NCBI GenBank assembly: GCA_963989385.1
Contig: OZ022499.1
Location: forward strand, 78,605,903 to 78,669,902
Source: Ctena decussata
Lineage: Eukaryota > Mollusca > Bivalvia > Lucinida > Lucinidae
Reading direction: 5' to 3'
DNA: 64,000 bases
Shown: positions 54,699 to 64,000 of the stretch, one piece after another
Layout of the letters: every line of letters begins with the position of its first letter
Position numbering within the stretch: the stretch's first letter is position 1
Translations under genes and position numbers: made by a program
Notes under the pieces: generated by a model
Seen by the model: only the letters and a program-made list of their open reading frames with translations
Databases searched by the model: none
What the model was told of the DNA's origin: nothing

Positions 54699-54848
54699 AT
54701 TCGGTTTATACTAATCCAGAATCGTGCCGGAAAGACGAGGTTGGCTAAATGGTACATGCATTTTGATGACGATGAGAAACAGAAGTTGATTGAAGAAGTG
54801 CATGCAGTAGTAACAGTGAGAGATGCGAAACACACTAATTTTGTAGAG
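54699..54848 (+). CDS. AP2S1: AP-2 complex sigma subunit, exon 2
   Basis: After a polypyrimidine tract and a TTTTCAG acceptor, a 50-codon exon starts [20 protein letters not shown] and ends [10 protein letters not shown] before GTAAG. It matches the conserved AP-2 sigma N-terminus. Sigma-2 is the small chain of the AP-2 adaptor; with alpha, beta-2 and mu-2 it links clathrin to plasma-membrane cargo and contributes to the dileucine-motif pocket. In vertebrate AP2S1 the first coding exon is only the ATG, so the missing initiator here is expected rather than a defect. It is expected upstream. Confidence 0.96.
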
Positions 54849-55543
54849 GTAAGAATGTCAGAGTTCAAGCTATGGACAGAGATTAAGGAGAATGGGAACA
54901 CTTTCGTGGAAAGCATCTCTTGTCATTTTCCTTCTTGCCTCTCTTCTAAATGGGGATCAACTCTTTAAGAAAAGAATTTGCTCCTGAAGGAGCAAATTCT
55001 TACCTTTAAGAGTAGACCCTGTTTTCATAGACCTTTGTTGTCCAAGGAAGCAAATAGGAAGTCACAAAAGATGTTCCCCATTTTAAAATTGGCAGAAAAC
55101 ACACACCTTGAGGAAAAACTAAGAGTATGATAAAGCTACTGCCATTGCTGGTGCTGCAGCTAGGATTTCAGGGCTGAGATGCAAAGTAGGGCACTCTTGC
55201 CAAATTGAGCAGGTTGAGCACATGTTTTGGTATCTAAGAGCATAAAAAGTGTTTTGATGTAACTGAGGCATTATTTAGTGTTAAATCCAAATGGATATAG
55301 TTAATAGCATTATATCCGAAATAGAATTTTAATGAGTAGCATTACAATGCAGCTGTGATGTATTGTGTAGGTAGACACAGGACAATGTTAATGCTGCCTG
55401 TTATCGCCTTTCTTCAAAAGGATTGCCTGGTTGTGGGTTTCTAAAAAGCAAGCCACTTGAAAAGAAGGGAAAAATAATAATAAAATACATGTATCTTTCC
55501 TTAGTTTTCTGTCATGTCAGCTTGTATCTTTTTTTATTTGCAG
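54849..55543 (+). other. AP2S1 intron 2
   Basis: Begins GTAAGAATG and ends in a T-rich tract and TTTGCAG. It contains a TTAA-type MITE at 54930-55113. Confidence 0.9.
54930..55113. mobile_element. TTAA-type MITE, hairpin family (copy 6) in AP2S1 intron 2
   Basis: Carries ttgctcctgaaggagcaaat, gaagtcacaaaagatgttcc and cacaccttga at the right. Left end unclear. Confidence 0.65.
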
Positions 55544-55717
55544 TTCAGAAACTTCAAGATTGTGTATCGTCGGTATGCTGGGCTGTACTTCTGTATTTGT
55601 GTTGATGTCAGTGACAATAACTTAGCCTATCTAGAAGCTATACACAACTTCGTGGAAGTTTTAAATGAATATTTCCATAATGTTTGTGAATTAGACCTAG
55701 TATTTAACTTTTATAAG
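55544..55717 (+). CDS. AP2S1: AP-2 complex sigma subunit, exon 3
   Basis: A 58-codon exon after [25 protein letters not shown]... to DLVFNFYK before GTAAG. It carries the central sigma fold, with helices [19 protein letters not shown] and the [11 protein letters not shown] strand that packs on alpha-adaptin. Phase 0 at both ends, matching exons 2 and 4. One conservative change against the vertebrate sequence as I recall it is SDNN for NDNN. Confidence 0.96.
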
Positions 55718-56140
55718 GTAAGGAATCGACATTTTCTCCATTTAAATATATATTCAAAAGATCTCATTTGTTTGCCTGCACTTTGCTTTAATATATTGTT
55801 TGACAACATATTACATGTATGCTTTATCTAATTTTATGCTGATAAAAAGGGTTGTTGTAAGGAAGGTGTGAACAAAACTGAAGATATGCCAAAAGATTAT
55901 TTCCCTCTCAACAAGACATGCAAGCTACAATAGACACAAAGGTTCCTTTTGCAAAGATTGAGGCTTCATGGCATGCGTGTAGCAGCTAGTGGTTGAGCAT
56001 AGCTGAAATTTTGTGATCCAGCATCTGTGTACAAAAATGATAGATGAGAAGAAAACATCAGTTAATGGGACTGAAGTCTATCTAGAATCCACACTAGGTT
56101 TTGTCCAAGAGCTGTTTCCTTGCTAAGTTTTATTGCACCT

Positions 56141-56206
56141 TGACTAACAAGTCCATAGAAAATGCTTAAAGCATTTTCTACGGACTTCTTAGTCAAGATG
56201 CAATAG
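56141..56206. repeat. Hairpin in AP2S1 intron 3
   Basis: Arms attgcaccttgactaacaag and its complement around aatgcttaaagcatt give a near-perfect stem of about 30 bp. Confidence 0.8.
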
Positions 56207-56841
56207 CAGCTTATGCTGTCCTTGCTTAGTCAGAGCCTTCAAATAAGCAATAAATATGCATTCTAATGCACTTATGTATGTAACGCAACATCTGATTGGA
56301 TAACGTCAAAAATTTGCTACAGCATATTCTGCGATATACTGTCGGAAACCCGACATCATTACGTAACATTGCTTCCTATTGGCTGGCATCTGGTTTAAGG
56401 TCACTGAAAGTGTTTGTTTGGGTGTAAGTATCTCTCTTAAATGTGAAAAAGTACGTTAGAATGGGGATAACTGTATTGAAAATTGTCATTTGAGGAGGTA
56501 AATGGTTGGTTTTACGGTCACAAAATGCGTTTAATGGCTCCGCTGGCACGTCACCGTTAAATGAAATTTGCAACCACAAGACCGATGATTTACTTCCCCA
56601 AAAGACAATTTTGAGTATAGTTATCCCCTAAATATAATGCATAAACTGAATCGTTTAGTATACACACATCAAAAAAGTGAAACATCGATTATGTCAGATA
56701 AGACTTGTTTGCTGCAAACGAGGAACGATCAAGTAATCGATTAATTGGCAAACTACTAGTAGCAGCTCATATACTTACTGCTTTGGAGATATCTTTTTCT
56801 CAAAACTGGTATATATATGTTGTTATACTATATTATTGCTT

Positions 56842-57268
56842 TAAGGTGAGTAGTCAGTACACTTTCAGGGGAAGCAACTCTGCCAGTTTCATTTTTAACT
56901 TGTTTCTAAATGGTGGTCAACTCTGAAAGGGAAGAATTTCCTCCCATAGGAGCAGATTTTCCGTTCAGAGTAGACACTGTTTTTGAAGGGCCTTGTCACC
57001 AATTGAAGCAAACAGGAAGTCACAACAGTTGTTTGAACCTTTTCTACATTTTACCATGTACTACTTCCATGTTAATAATGCAAAGTTAGTTTTATACAGT
57101 GCCGTACCTTTCAGTTCTGTTTATATTTTAAGTAATATGCAACCTTCATGACGCAAATGACCAAGTGGGTTGACACATCGTTAAATTACAAATCATCATC
57201 ATCATCACAAAAGTTGTTTCCCCTTTGTAAAATTGGCAGAAAAACATGGCAGTGTATGCAAACACCTT
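56842..57268. mobile_element. TTAA-type MITE (copy 7), with an interior insertion
   Basis: Starts ttaaggtgagtagtcagtac and ends caaacaccttaa. The gaagtcacaacagttgttt segment near 57014 and cacaaaagttgtttcccctt near 57206 suggest about 180 bp of unrelated sequence inserted within the element. Confidence 0.65.
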
Positions 57269-57307
57269 AATTCTATAATGATATTCATGTAATGTTTTCG
57301 TTTTCAG

Positions 57308-57409
57308 GTATATAGTGTTGTTGATGAGATGTTCTTAGCTGGGGAGATTAGAGAGACTAGTCAGACCAAAGTGTTAAAACAACTACTCATGCTCTCATCA
57401 TTAGAATAG
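57308..57409 (+). CDS. AP2S1: AP-2 complex sigma subunit, last exon with stop
   Basis: A 33-codon exon, VYSVVDEMFLAGEIRETSQ then TKVLKQLLMLSSLE, followed by TAG. Exons 2-4 give 141 residues; adding the initiator gives 142, the usual length of AP-2 sigma. The reading is intact with no frameshift or premature stop. No polyadenylation signal was firmly identified downstream. Confidence 0.96.
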   Translation, partial: VYSVVDEMFLAGEIRETSQTKVLKQLLMLSSLE

Positions 57410-57727
57410 CGAAATATTGTTCTTAGACTATGAAGATAACAGCAATATATGTGAACGTGAAAGGGTGTGTTGAATATCAAAAGCTGTTTGAATAGCAATG
57501 GTTGTGTATTACACAGCCTTTCTATTCAACTCAGCTTTTGATAGGGCGATGTTGAATATCTAGCCATTTAAGGTTTCCTTAACCTAAAACTTATGTTGGA
57601 CCTATAAGAAAATCCATATAGAGGTGGGTTTGACCTCACGATGATTTCAGTTTTATTCCCTATAAAAACATTGACCATCATCAGAAGCACCTCCGACAGT
57701 AAATCGTTTTCACTGAAGGGCCAAAAT
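57410..57727. other. AP2S1 3' UTR or downstream region
   Basis: A hairpin aatatcaaaagctgtttgaa / cagcttttgatagggcgatg lies at about 57474-57555. No further coding content. Confidence 0.5.
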
Positions 57728-57965
57728 ATATGAGCTGCGACAAGAGAAAACCAACGAAGTGGCATGTGTGCCTAGCGAAGACTCAGATCGGCCTGGGCAG
57801 CCACCCAGCCTGATCAGTCTTGGCTGTGCGCTTAAAGGGAAGCTTAGGGTCTAAGCTAGCTCAAAGTGGACAGGGAAGACTCTGATCAGACTGGGCGGAT
57901 GCCCAGGCTGATCTGAGTTTTTGCTGTGCGCACATGCCACTTTGTTGGTTTTTCTCGCGACTCAT
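57728..57965. mobile_element. Palindromic MITE (gagccgcgacacgac family), copy 1
   Basis: Starts tatgagctgcgacaagagaa and ends ctcgcgactcatat, with inverted aagtggcatgtgtgcct and gcacatgccactttgttgg arms and the motif gaagactcagatcggcctgg. Full length about 240 bp. Confidence 0.8.
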
Positions 57966-58149
57966 ATCATGGGGAACTAGATAATTGTTACTGAGTTATC
58001 AAACTCACCTTTAATGGAGTGATGGCAGCTGCTGTTTAGAAGCATGCAGAAAATATTGGAGGTTATTATCAATCAGCACGAATTTACAGGCTTTTGTATG
58101 TTGTTGCCATTTGCATCTGCCACTGTTACTCAGGATGAATGGCAACTCT
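57966..58149. other. No gene recognised
   Basis: AT-rich spacer. Confidence 0.5.
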
Positions 58150-58310
58150 TTCATTTTCATTTTTGCCTCCCTCTTTGATGGAGGTCAACTGTGAAGGAAA
58201 AAATGCTCCTCTAGGGACTGATTTTTTCCCTTAATGATTGACAGGAAAGAGTAGTTGTCTCCCTTTAAAAATGATGAGAAAATATGGTATACTGTATTAA
58301 TCCTATGAAA
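58150..58310. mobile_element. TTAA-type MITE (copy 8), partial
   Basis: Contains gatggaggtcaactgtgaag, atgctcctctagggactg and gtagttgtctccctttaa, a diverged copy of the family. Confidence 0.55.
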
Positions 58311-58419
58311 TGTCCCAGGGGTGTTGCATTTTGCGAAAGGAGGCATTATTTAGAGCCTAAACTGTAGTAAATCAGCCACTGCCAAAATACTTCTAATAAG
58401 CAGTATAAATGTTATGGGT

Positions 58420-58610
58420 ATACTTTCAGAGAAAGCAACTCTGCTGTGTTTGCCTCCCTTCTCAGTAGGGGTCAACTCTTGAAGGAAAGAATTTGCTCCT
58501 CTAAGAGCAGATTTTTCCCCTTAAGAATAGACCCCCATTTCAAAGAGCTACCTTATCCAGAGAAGCAAACAGGAATTCATGCAAGTTTATATAACATTAT
58601 TTCCTGAAAA
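58420..58610. mobile_element. TTAA-type MITE (copy 9), partial
   Basis: Has gaaagcaactctgctgtg, aggggtcaactcttgaagg, ttgctcctctaagagcagat and caaacaggaattcatgca. Confidence 0.6.
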
Positions 58611-59624
58611 GAATTAGAGCAGGAGTGTTTATTAAGATTAATTTGGTAATCATACAGCTACATGTATGTTGGTTTCGTATTTGAATTACCAGTCAATCAC
58701 AGCAAATATTAGATAATGAGTTGGCTAACATGAGTTTGTTTATATTTTGTACATTCCATCATGTTCCACTTGAGAACTGTAGCTTGTTTGTTCATACCAT
58801 GAAAGCCTTTTTTTGTACAAGATTATTTATTTAAAGTGTGACAGGCATAAACAGAGTTTTGGTCTCAGTTGTTCAAACCTAATGATGTTCAGGGCTTGAA
58901 AATTCTTAAAATTTTCACTTGTCTTACAAGACCATGCTTACAAGACCATGGCCATGCAGATTTTGGTAAATTTCAGTGGACCAGGCAAAATTTTTCCTCA
59001 TCCTTCAGCAAGGCACAAATTGCATATGGCCACAGCAAAGACTCAGACTGGCATGCACATTTGTACAATCTGGTCAAAGCCTTTGCTGTTCCTACACCGA
59101 TTCTACATTGTTTTACATACACCTTGAAGAATTTATCAGTATACTGAAGGTCATGAGTAAGTTGTGATGTACATGTATGAGGTAAAAGAGCAGGTTAATT
59201 TGTGTCTTCACTGTCCATGTTTGTACAAAGTACCCTTCATGCTTGTCATGGCTAATAAGACTTTGCTATGGTGAACAAGTTCAGTGAGGTATGAGACACA
59301 AATGTTTTGCAAGAGGATGCAACAAGCAAGAAAGGTAGTACTCTTTCTGATACCTGTATTTCAGGGGATATAGTGTATTCAGTCTAAGTCACTGAAATAT
59401 TTGAAATTCAGTCAACACCTGTTTTATGAAGAATCTAGACTGCTTAGCCTAATTATCCTTCACAAAAGCAGTCTAGAGCAGTCTTGTGATATTTTAAACA
59501 GTTCATATGGGGACATAACTATGCCATTGATCATCTTTACTTTTACATTCAATTTTTTTACTTTTGAATAGATCGACTTACAAGAACCTATGAGACGCAT
59601 TGTGAGTTAACCTGTCTTAAGATG
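58611..59624. other. No gene recognised
   Basis: AT-rich. The 92-codon plus frame 58869-59147 has no recognised motif. Confidence 0.5.
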
Positions 59625-59787
59625 AATGGCTACACTTCCATTGGGGTCTTCTTTATAGATACACACTCTTTCTTTTACATCCCATATTTGAAGAGCTGCA
59701 TCCAGAGAAACAAACAGGAAGTCACATAAGTTGTTTCCCTTTGTAAAAATGGTGTTAAAACATGGCATGCCAATCCACCTTAAAGTT
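59625..59787. mobile_element. TTAA-type MITE (copy 10), partial
   Basis: Contains aaacaggaagtcacataagt, tgtttccctttgtaaaaatg and ends atccaccttaa, again with TTAA at the end. Confidence 0.6.
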
Positions 59788-60285
59788 GTGAATTGAGCAG
59801 TCCTAGATCAGCCTGCATAAATGCACAGGCCTGTACATTGTCCTTATTAAAATATACAGGGTTAAGTTTTTGTTTATGCCAACTCTGTAAGACCAGAACA
59901 GACTTTTGCATTCTGGTCTAAGCATCCACAGATGTTCATAACACATCTCGTATATGTACTAGTGATCAAGTTAGGTTAGTAATTTGTTGCCTTTGCTTTG
60001 AACTCAGAAGTCATTACACCTCTGCATATTTAAGTTAACACCTGGATAAAAGGTCAAATTATTGAATCAGTCTGTTAACATTTTTCTATTTGTTGTAATT
60101 CATACACGTATTTATGTATATAATGTACTTATGTGCAATTTAGTAGGATAGTATAATAAATGTATTCTTAGCAATTCTTCTCTTGTCAGTTATTTACACA
60201 AGCCAGTAACATTGCCCAAAATGAAGCATATTCTTTTAATTCAATACAGTACAAGACAAGAGTCAGTCTATAACATTTCTCTGAT
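59788..60285. other. No gene recognised
   Basis: AT-rich spacer. Nothing recognised. Confidence 0.5.
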
Positions 60286-60288
60286 CTA

Positions 60289-60516
60289 CCATATTTATTT
60301 AGTTATATGACAAGATTTTTTCCTTCCAAATAATCTTAAATATCTAGATCCATCTTGCAAAACAATCCCAAAAATCTAGATCCATCTTATTAGATGGATC
60401 AAGATATTTGGGATTGTTTTGGAAGAGAAAAATCCCTCTTAAAGCTGAATTACATAAGACTGATTTGAGGCTTTGGAAGTGGAAATCTCAGTCTTGTAAC
60501 CAAATAAATAAGGTAT
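60289..60516. mobile_element. Palindromic MITE with atatttatttagtta ends
   Basis: Outer arms accatatttatttagttata and taaccaaataaataaggtat are inverted, with inner arms aaaacaatcccaaaaatcta and ggattgttttggaagaga. About 230 bp. Confidence 0.75.
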
Positions 60517-61387
60517 TAGTTTATGTTCATTGCTTTATGTGCAGCACTCCAACTCCTGTTAGTAGTTTGAGCAACTGCTAACAGCAGCTTGAGCATTACC
60601 CTAACAGTTGCTCAAACAGCCAAGAAAATGTACTAGAGCTGTTCTAAAATCGCTAGATAAATTGTTGCTGAATTGTTCAAGGCCAAATAGCCACCTACGG
60701 AAGTTCAATGTAGTCTTGAAGAGTACGGGAAATTGAACTACACTGTAATTGTATTTCAGAAAAAAAACACTAAAAAATAGGTCTATTTCAGAGAAAAGAC
60801 ACCAAAAACACAGATTTGGGATGATTATTATTTATTAGAATTTAGTAAAAATGAATATTTTTAGTTAGAATAAATGACAGGTGGATATGAAATGTTAATT
60901 CTTTGAATGTCAGTTATAAAAGGGAGCTTTAGTAAATGTGCGACCAGCAAATATGTGTACTCCTATCTGCCTGCATATGCAATTTGTCAATCTTTGATAT
61001 ACCCGGACACTGACTGTCCCTGCAAACCTGGTAGCTAATCAGACTGCAGACTGGTGTGTCGTCCTTGCTCGCACATTTCCTTAGGTACATGTACTTTTAG
61101 ACGACACAACTCGAGATAGAAAACCATTTGCTTCCTTTTTTGCCTGGAGTATATAGTAAAATTATAGTTGTATATGCTTATGTTATTGTGACAGGAAAAC
61201 TTTCAGCCAAATGTAAGAAAACAAAACTCATATGTTAGAAGAGCCAGTAGCACCAAATTTTCTAGACAGACCTCCAGATAGGTGGTGTTTTGAAGAAGAT
61301 TCCGAGACCAGTTCTGTCCATTCATTCCCTGTGAAAATGCAGATGTAGCCACAGTCAAATCATGGCATATTTTTATCTAAAAGAAAA
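60517..61387. other. No gene recognised
   Basis: AT-rich with a hairpin-like aactgctaacagcagctt stretch near 60570-60590. Nothing else recognised. Confidence 0.5.
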
Positions 61388-61628
61388 TGAGCCGCGACAC
61401 AACAAAACCAACAATGTGGTTGTGCGCCCAGCGCAGACTCAGATCAGCCTGTGCATCCGCCCAGTCTGATCAGAGTCTTCGCTGTCCGCATGGAGGTAGC
61501 TTAGACCCTTAGCTACCCTTTAAGCACTTAACGAAGAGTCTGATCAGACTGGGTGGATGTCCAGGCTGATCTGAGTCTACGCTGCGCGCACAACCACATT
61601 GTTGGTTTTGTCGTGTCGCGGCTCATAT
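61388..61628. mobile_element. Palindromic MITE (gagccgcgacacgac family), best copy
   Basis: Begins atgagccgcgacacaacaaa and ends gtcgtgtcgcggctcatat. The arms include aaccaacaatgtggttgtgc and its complement. Internally gactcagatcagcctgtgca and agtctgatcagactgggtgg are inverted. About 240 bp, nearly perfect. Confidence 0.88.
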
Positions 61629-62295
61629 TGTCTTTGAACTGATCCTCCTCAAAATACCACTTTGTCTAGGTCTGCTACAAACTGATCAACAGCTTTCAAA
61701 ATCCTCGTACAAATTGAAACAACCAATTAAAACAATGCATGCATACATGTATATATTGATAATTGAGCATAGATATTATGTAAAAGTGAGATTGTCACTG
61801 ATTAAAGCAAAGGTAGTGAAGAAATATGATACATAATTGAAGTTCGATCTTATCACAAAAACAAGTGTAATAGGTAAAAGTTTCTAAGTTTGTTAGAGAC
61901 CCACCAGATCTTGGGCACAGAATATGAAAGAGGGAGCCCAACTCTCTCTTTTCACAGTCTTCAACCTTCGCTTACTGAAATCTTCATTTCTTATAGGTGC
62001 AAACGACCAGTCAAGACAGTTTTTCAGGCTAATTTATTGGCTAGGCTGAATTTTTAAGGTGCTCTTGGCTAGATCAAAGAGGATCGCATGTAAGATTAAC
62101 TGCTATCGTATGACGTCGGATCTGAGAGTGTAATAAAACAATGCATTAAAAACGATAATCCACTAGTGGATTAAATATGCAAATTACACCGTAACGTTAT
62201 GCGCTGACTTCCATAATACGTGGCGTTTTCAAATGGCGAAATCGTGTCGTTTTAATGCAAAATTTGCTAATAAAATGCGATTTGAGTGAGATATG
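61629..62295. other. No gene recognised
   Basis: AT-rich spacer. Nothing recognised. Confidence 0.5.
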
Positions 62296-62453
62296 ATAAA
62301 TAGAATCTTACATTCGTGCTCCTGTATTATTGAATTTATTAAACTCGGTGGTGAAAACGACAAGATGCTTGGCATAGCCTCGCATCTTATCTTTTTCCCC
62401 AACTCGTTTAATAAATTCAATAATACATGAGCACTCATGTAAGATCCTCTATT
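62296..62453. repeat. Palindromic MITE (tattattgaatttattaaac arms)
   Basis: Arms gtattattgaatttattaaa and its complement, with outer aatcttacattcgtgctcc and gagcactcatgtaagatcc. About 150 bp. The minus-strand frame 62229-62438 is a shadow of it. Confidence 0.8.
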
Positions 62454-62457
62454 TACA

Positions 62458-62682
62458 TATGCGCCACATCACGAGAAAACCAACAAAGTGGCATGTGTGC
62501 CCCAAGAAGACTTAGATCAGCCTGGGCATCCTGCCAGCCTGATCAGTCTCCACTATGCACTCAAAGAGTATGGGTCTAACCTAGCTCCATGCGGACAGCA
62601 AAGACTTGGCAGATGCTCAGGCTGATCTGAGTCTTTGCTGGGTGCACATGCCACTTTGTTGGTTTTGTCGTGTTGTGGCTCA
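62458..62682. mobile_element. Palindromic MITE (gagccgcgacacgac family), copy 3, diverged left end
   Basis: Contains gagaaaaccaacaaagtggc and gccactttgttggttttgtc inverted, ending gttgtggctcatat. Internal gacttagatcagcctgggca matches the family. Confidence 0.75.
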
Positions 62683-62939
62683 TATACGTTACTCTCAGAA
62701 TATAAAGGCTATCCCACAACTATCATTAAATCCCTATCTTAGCTAAATAAAGGCTATTCACAATTATCATTAAGATCCCATCTTATCTGAGGCTCTGAAC
62801 ATAATAAAATAATGAACACAGGTTATCGCAAAAAAGTTACTAGGAGACAGCTATTTCTGGAGAGTAGCTGTGACGTTTTCACACTACAAAGACTTAGCAC
62901 AGAAAAGTGCATTTATATAATATATATATATATCTAATG
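62683..62939. other. No gene recognised
   Basis: AT-rich, with a duplicated aaaggctatcccacaactat/aaaggctattcacaattat phrase near 62704 and 62747 and a (TA)n tract near 62918-62932. Confidence 0.5.
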
Positions 62940-62944
62940 AGTAT

Positions 62945-63055
62945 TTGGTCTATCATAACTGAGCTGTGAAAACTGACAAAGTGGCATCTGTGCCCAGCGA
63001 TGACTCAGATCAGACTGGGCATCCGCTAGCTTAGACCCTTAGCTCCCCTTAAGGT
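62945..63055. mobile_element. Half copy of the gagccgcgacacgac palindrome
   Basis: Contains aactgacaaagtggcatctg, atgactcagatcagactggg and gcttagacccttagctcccc, then ends. The right arm is missing. Confidence 0.65.
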
Positions 63056-64000
63056 GAAATAGGACAAAACCCAAACTTTCAGTTTTCGTGTAAAAAGAAC
63101 AACGATCAAGAAGCTCAGCACTTTCTAAATTACAAAATGACTTTCTTTTAAGTGTGAAACAAATAGTTCGTTTTCAATGACGTCATGAAAATGTGAGGGT
63201 TTGACGTGTTTTTATGCAAAATAAATAGCGCTGGTTTATATATGATTTTCGCATTTGTCTTGCTGTCCGTAAAGATATTGCAATAAATTTTATACCAAAG
63301 TGCAAGCCGTCAAGAGGCCTTTAAAGATATGTTATTACTTCTTTCCATTATTTCCGCAATTCGTGTTGATTTAGGCAAATATGACCTTTCATTAGCTATC
63401 GAACATTACTTAATTTTACATAAACGCTTTAATATAGAAAAAACGTCTCCGAAAAATATATCTGAAACTTTGATATGTTTTGATGAAATATGTTGACATG
63501 TATTTTTTTTAAATAATTTCAAGTTTTCACCGTGCAAATTTTTCACAAAGTATATTTGTTTAACCATTCCCCCTGTTCCGATGACGTCGTTTCTTTCAAC
63601 GTCAAAGAGAGATTATTCCTAAGAATGTTTTCCAGTTAACGTTTTGTTTCTAGTGAAAAGTTCCTGAGCTCTTCTAGAGAATATAGCCTCACGAAAAACG
63701 AAAAAACTGAATAAATATCTTATTCCGTCTTCCAGGGAGGAAGATTTTAATGCATCAGGGGTTCATTTTTGCCATGATAACCATTTTGCGTAACGTGACG
63801 TCCCGTTAATTGAACTCTTACGAACCGCGTATTTCGCGACGTCAATTACTTCCGAAAACAGCAAAACCGGGAAAATGAACCCCTGACCTGTTTGAACTCT
63901 TCTGTGTAGAAAACGGAGTGAGATATTTCTCCGATTTCTTCGTTTTTCATTTTCGTAGATTTTCTAGACTAACTCAACATTGCTTTATCGGAATCAAAAG
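63056..64000. other. No gene recognised
   Basis: AT-rich with a few gacgtc-containing stretches, including tgacgtca near 63178. No protein or RNA gene is recognised; it resembles intergenic repeat-derived sequence. Confidence 0.5.

Larger units (their letters stand above)
55718..57307 (+). other. AP2S1 intron 3
   Basis: Runs from GTAAGG to a TTTTCAG acceptor. Contains the hairpin at 56141-56206 (ttgcaccttgactaacaagt against its complement) and a TTAA-type MITE at 56842-57268. No further exon is seen. Confidence 0.9.

Overview
This is eukaryotic, AT-rich, intron-bearing DNA dominated by transposable elements and small palindromic repeats. It holds fragments of two conserved animal genes, several degenerate non-LTR retrotransposons, tRNA-derived SINEs and dozens of MITE-like inverted repeats. 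The repeat style (motifs around gacggacggacgg, gtgagtgagtgaac, and ttaacgtcccaccaac SINE tails) suggests a mollusc, most likely a bivalve. That is an inference from repeat style, not a species identification.

Conserved genes. On the minus strand at 1.8-3.3 kb lie the first two coding exons of a HEATR5 (HEAT repeat-containing protein 5) orthologue; the gene continues leftward out of the window. On the plus strand at 54.7-57.4 kb lie exons 2-4 of AP2S1, the sigma subunit of the AP-2 clathrin adaptor. These exons supply 141 of the expected 142 residues. The exon that should carry only the initiator ATG was not found. The two genes are divergently oriented, and both belong to clathrin-adaptor trafficking.

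Mobile-element regions. 0-1.7 kb and 5.8-7.3 kb are tandem, divergent repeat blocks. 7.5-22.6 kb is intron-like or intergenic DNA with many MITEs and SINEs, plus a long poly-G and a long poly-C tract. 23.2-26.4 kb is a nested stack: an RTE-like LINE 3' end is split by a hAT-like element with 18-bp terminal inverted repeats and an 8-bp target duplication, and that element is itself split by another. 21.7-22.6 and 28.2-29.8 kb are two copies of one TIR element, the second carrying a nested insertion. 31.1-35.3 kb is a decayed LINE on the minus strand (AP endonuclease, reverse transcriptase, Cys-rich C-terminus). 47.7-49.6 kb is a CR1/L2-like LINE on the plus strand.

The most unusual locus is 38.9-46.6 kb, minus strand. 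A broken reading frame links, in order, an SGNH-hydrolase-like end, about 17 copies of a 51-residue Asp/His-rich repeat (153 bp), an acidic linker, a MULE-like DDE transposase core, a SWIM zinc finger, a Lys/Gln/Thr-rich linker and a C-terminal Ulp1/SENP-type cysteine protease. A TTAA-flanked inverted-repeat element sits inside it. Most frame breaks fall in homopolymer runs, so the element may be a decayed copy or an intact one hit by assembly indels.

The right end (57.5-64 kb) is non-coding with several 150-250 bp palindromes. Most open frames elsewhere look like chance products of repeats.
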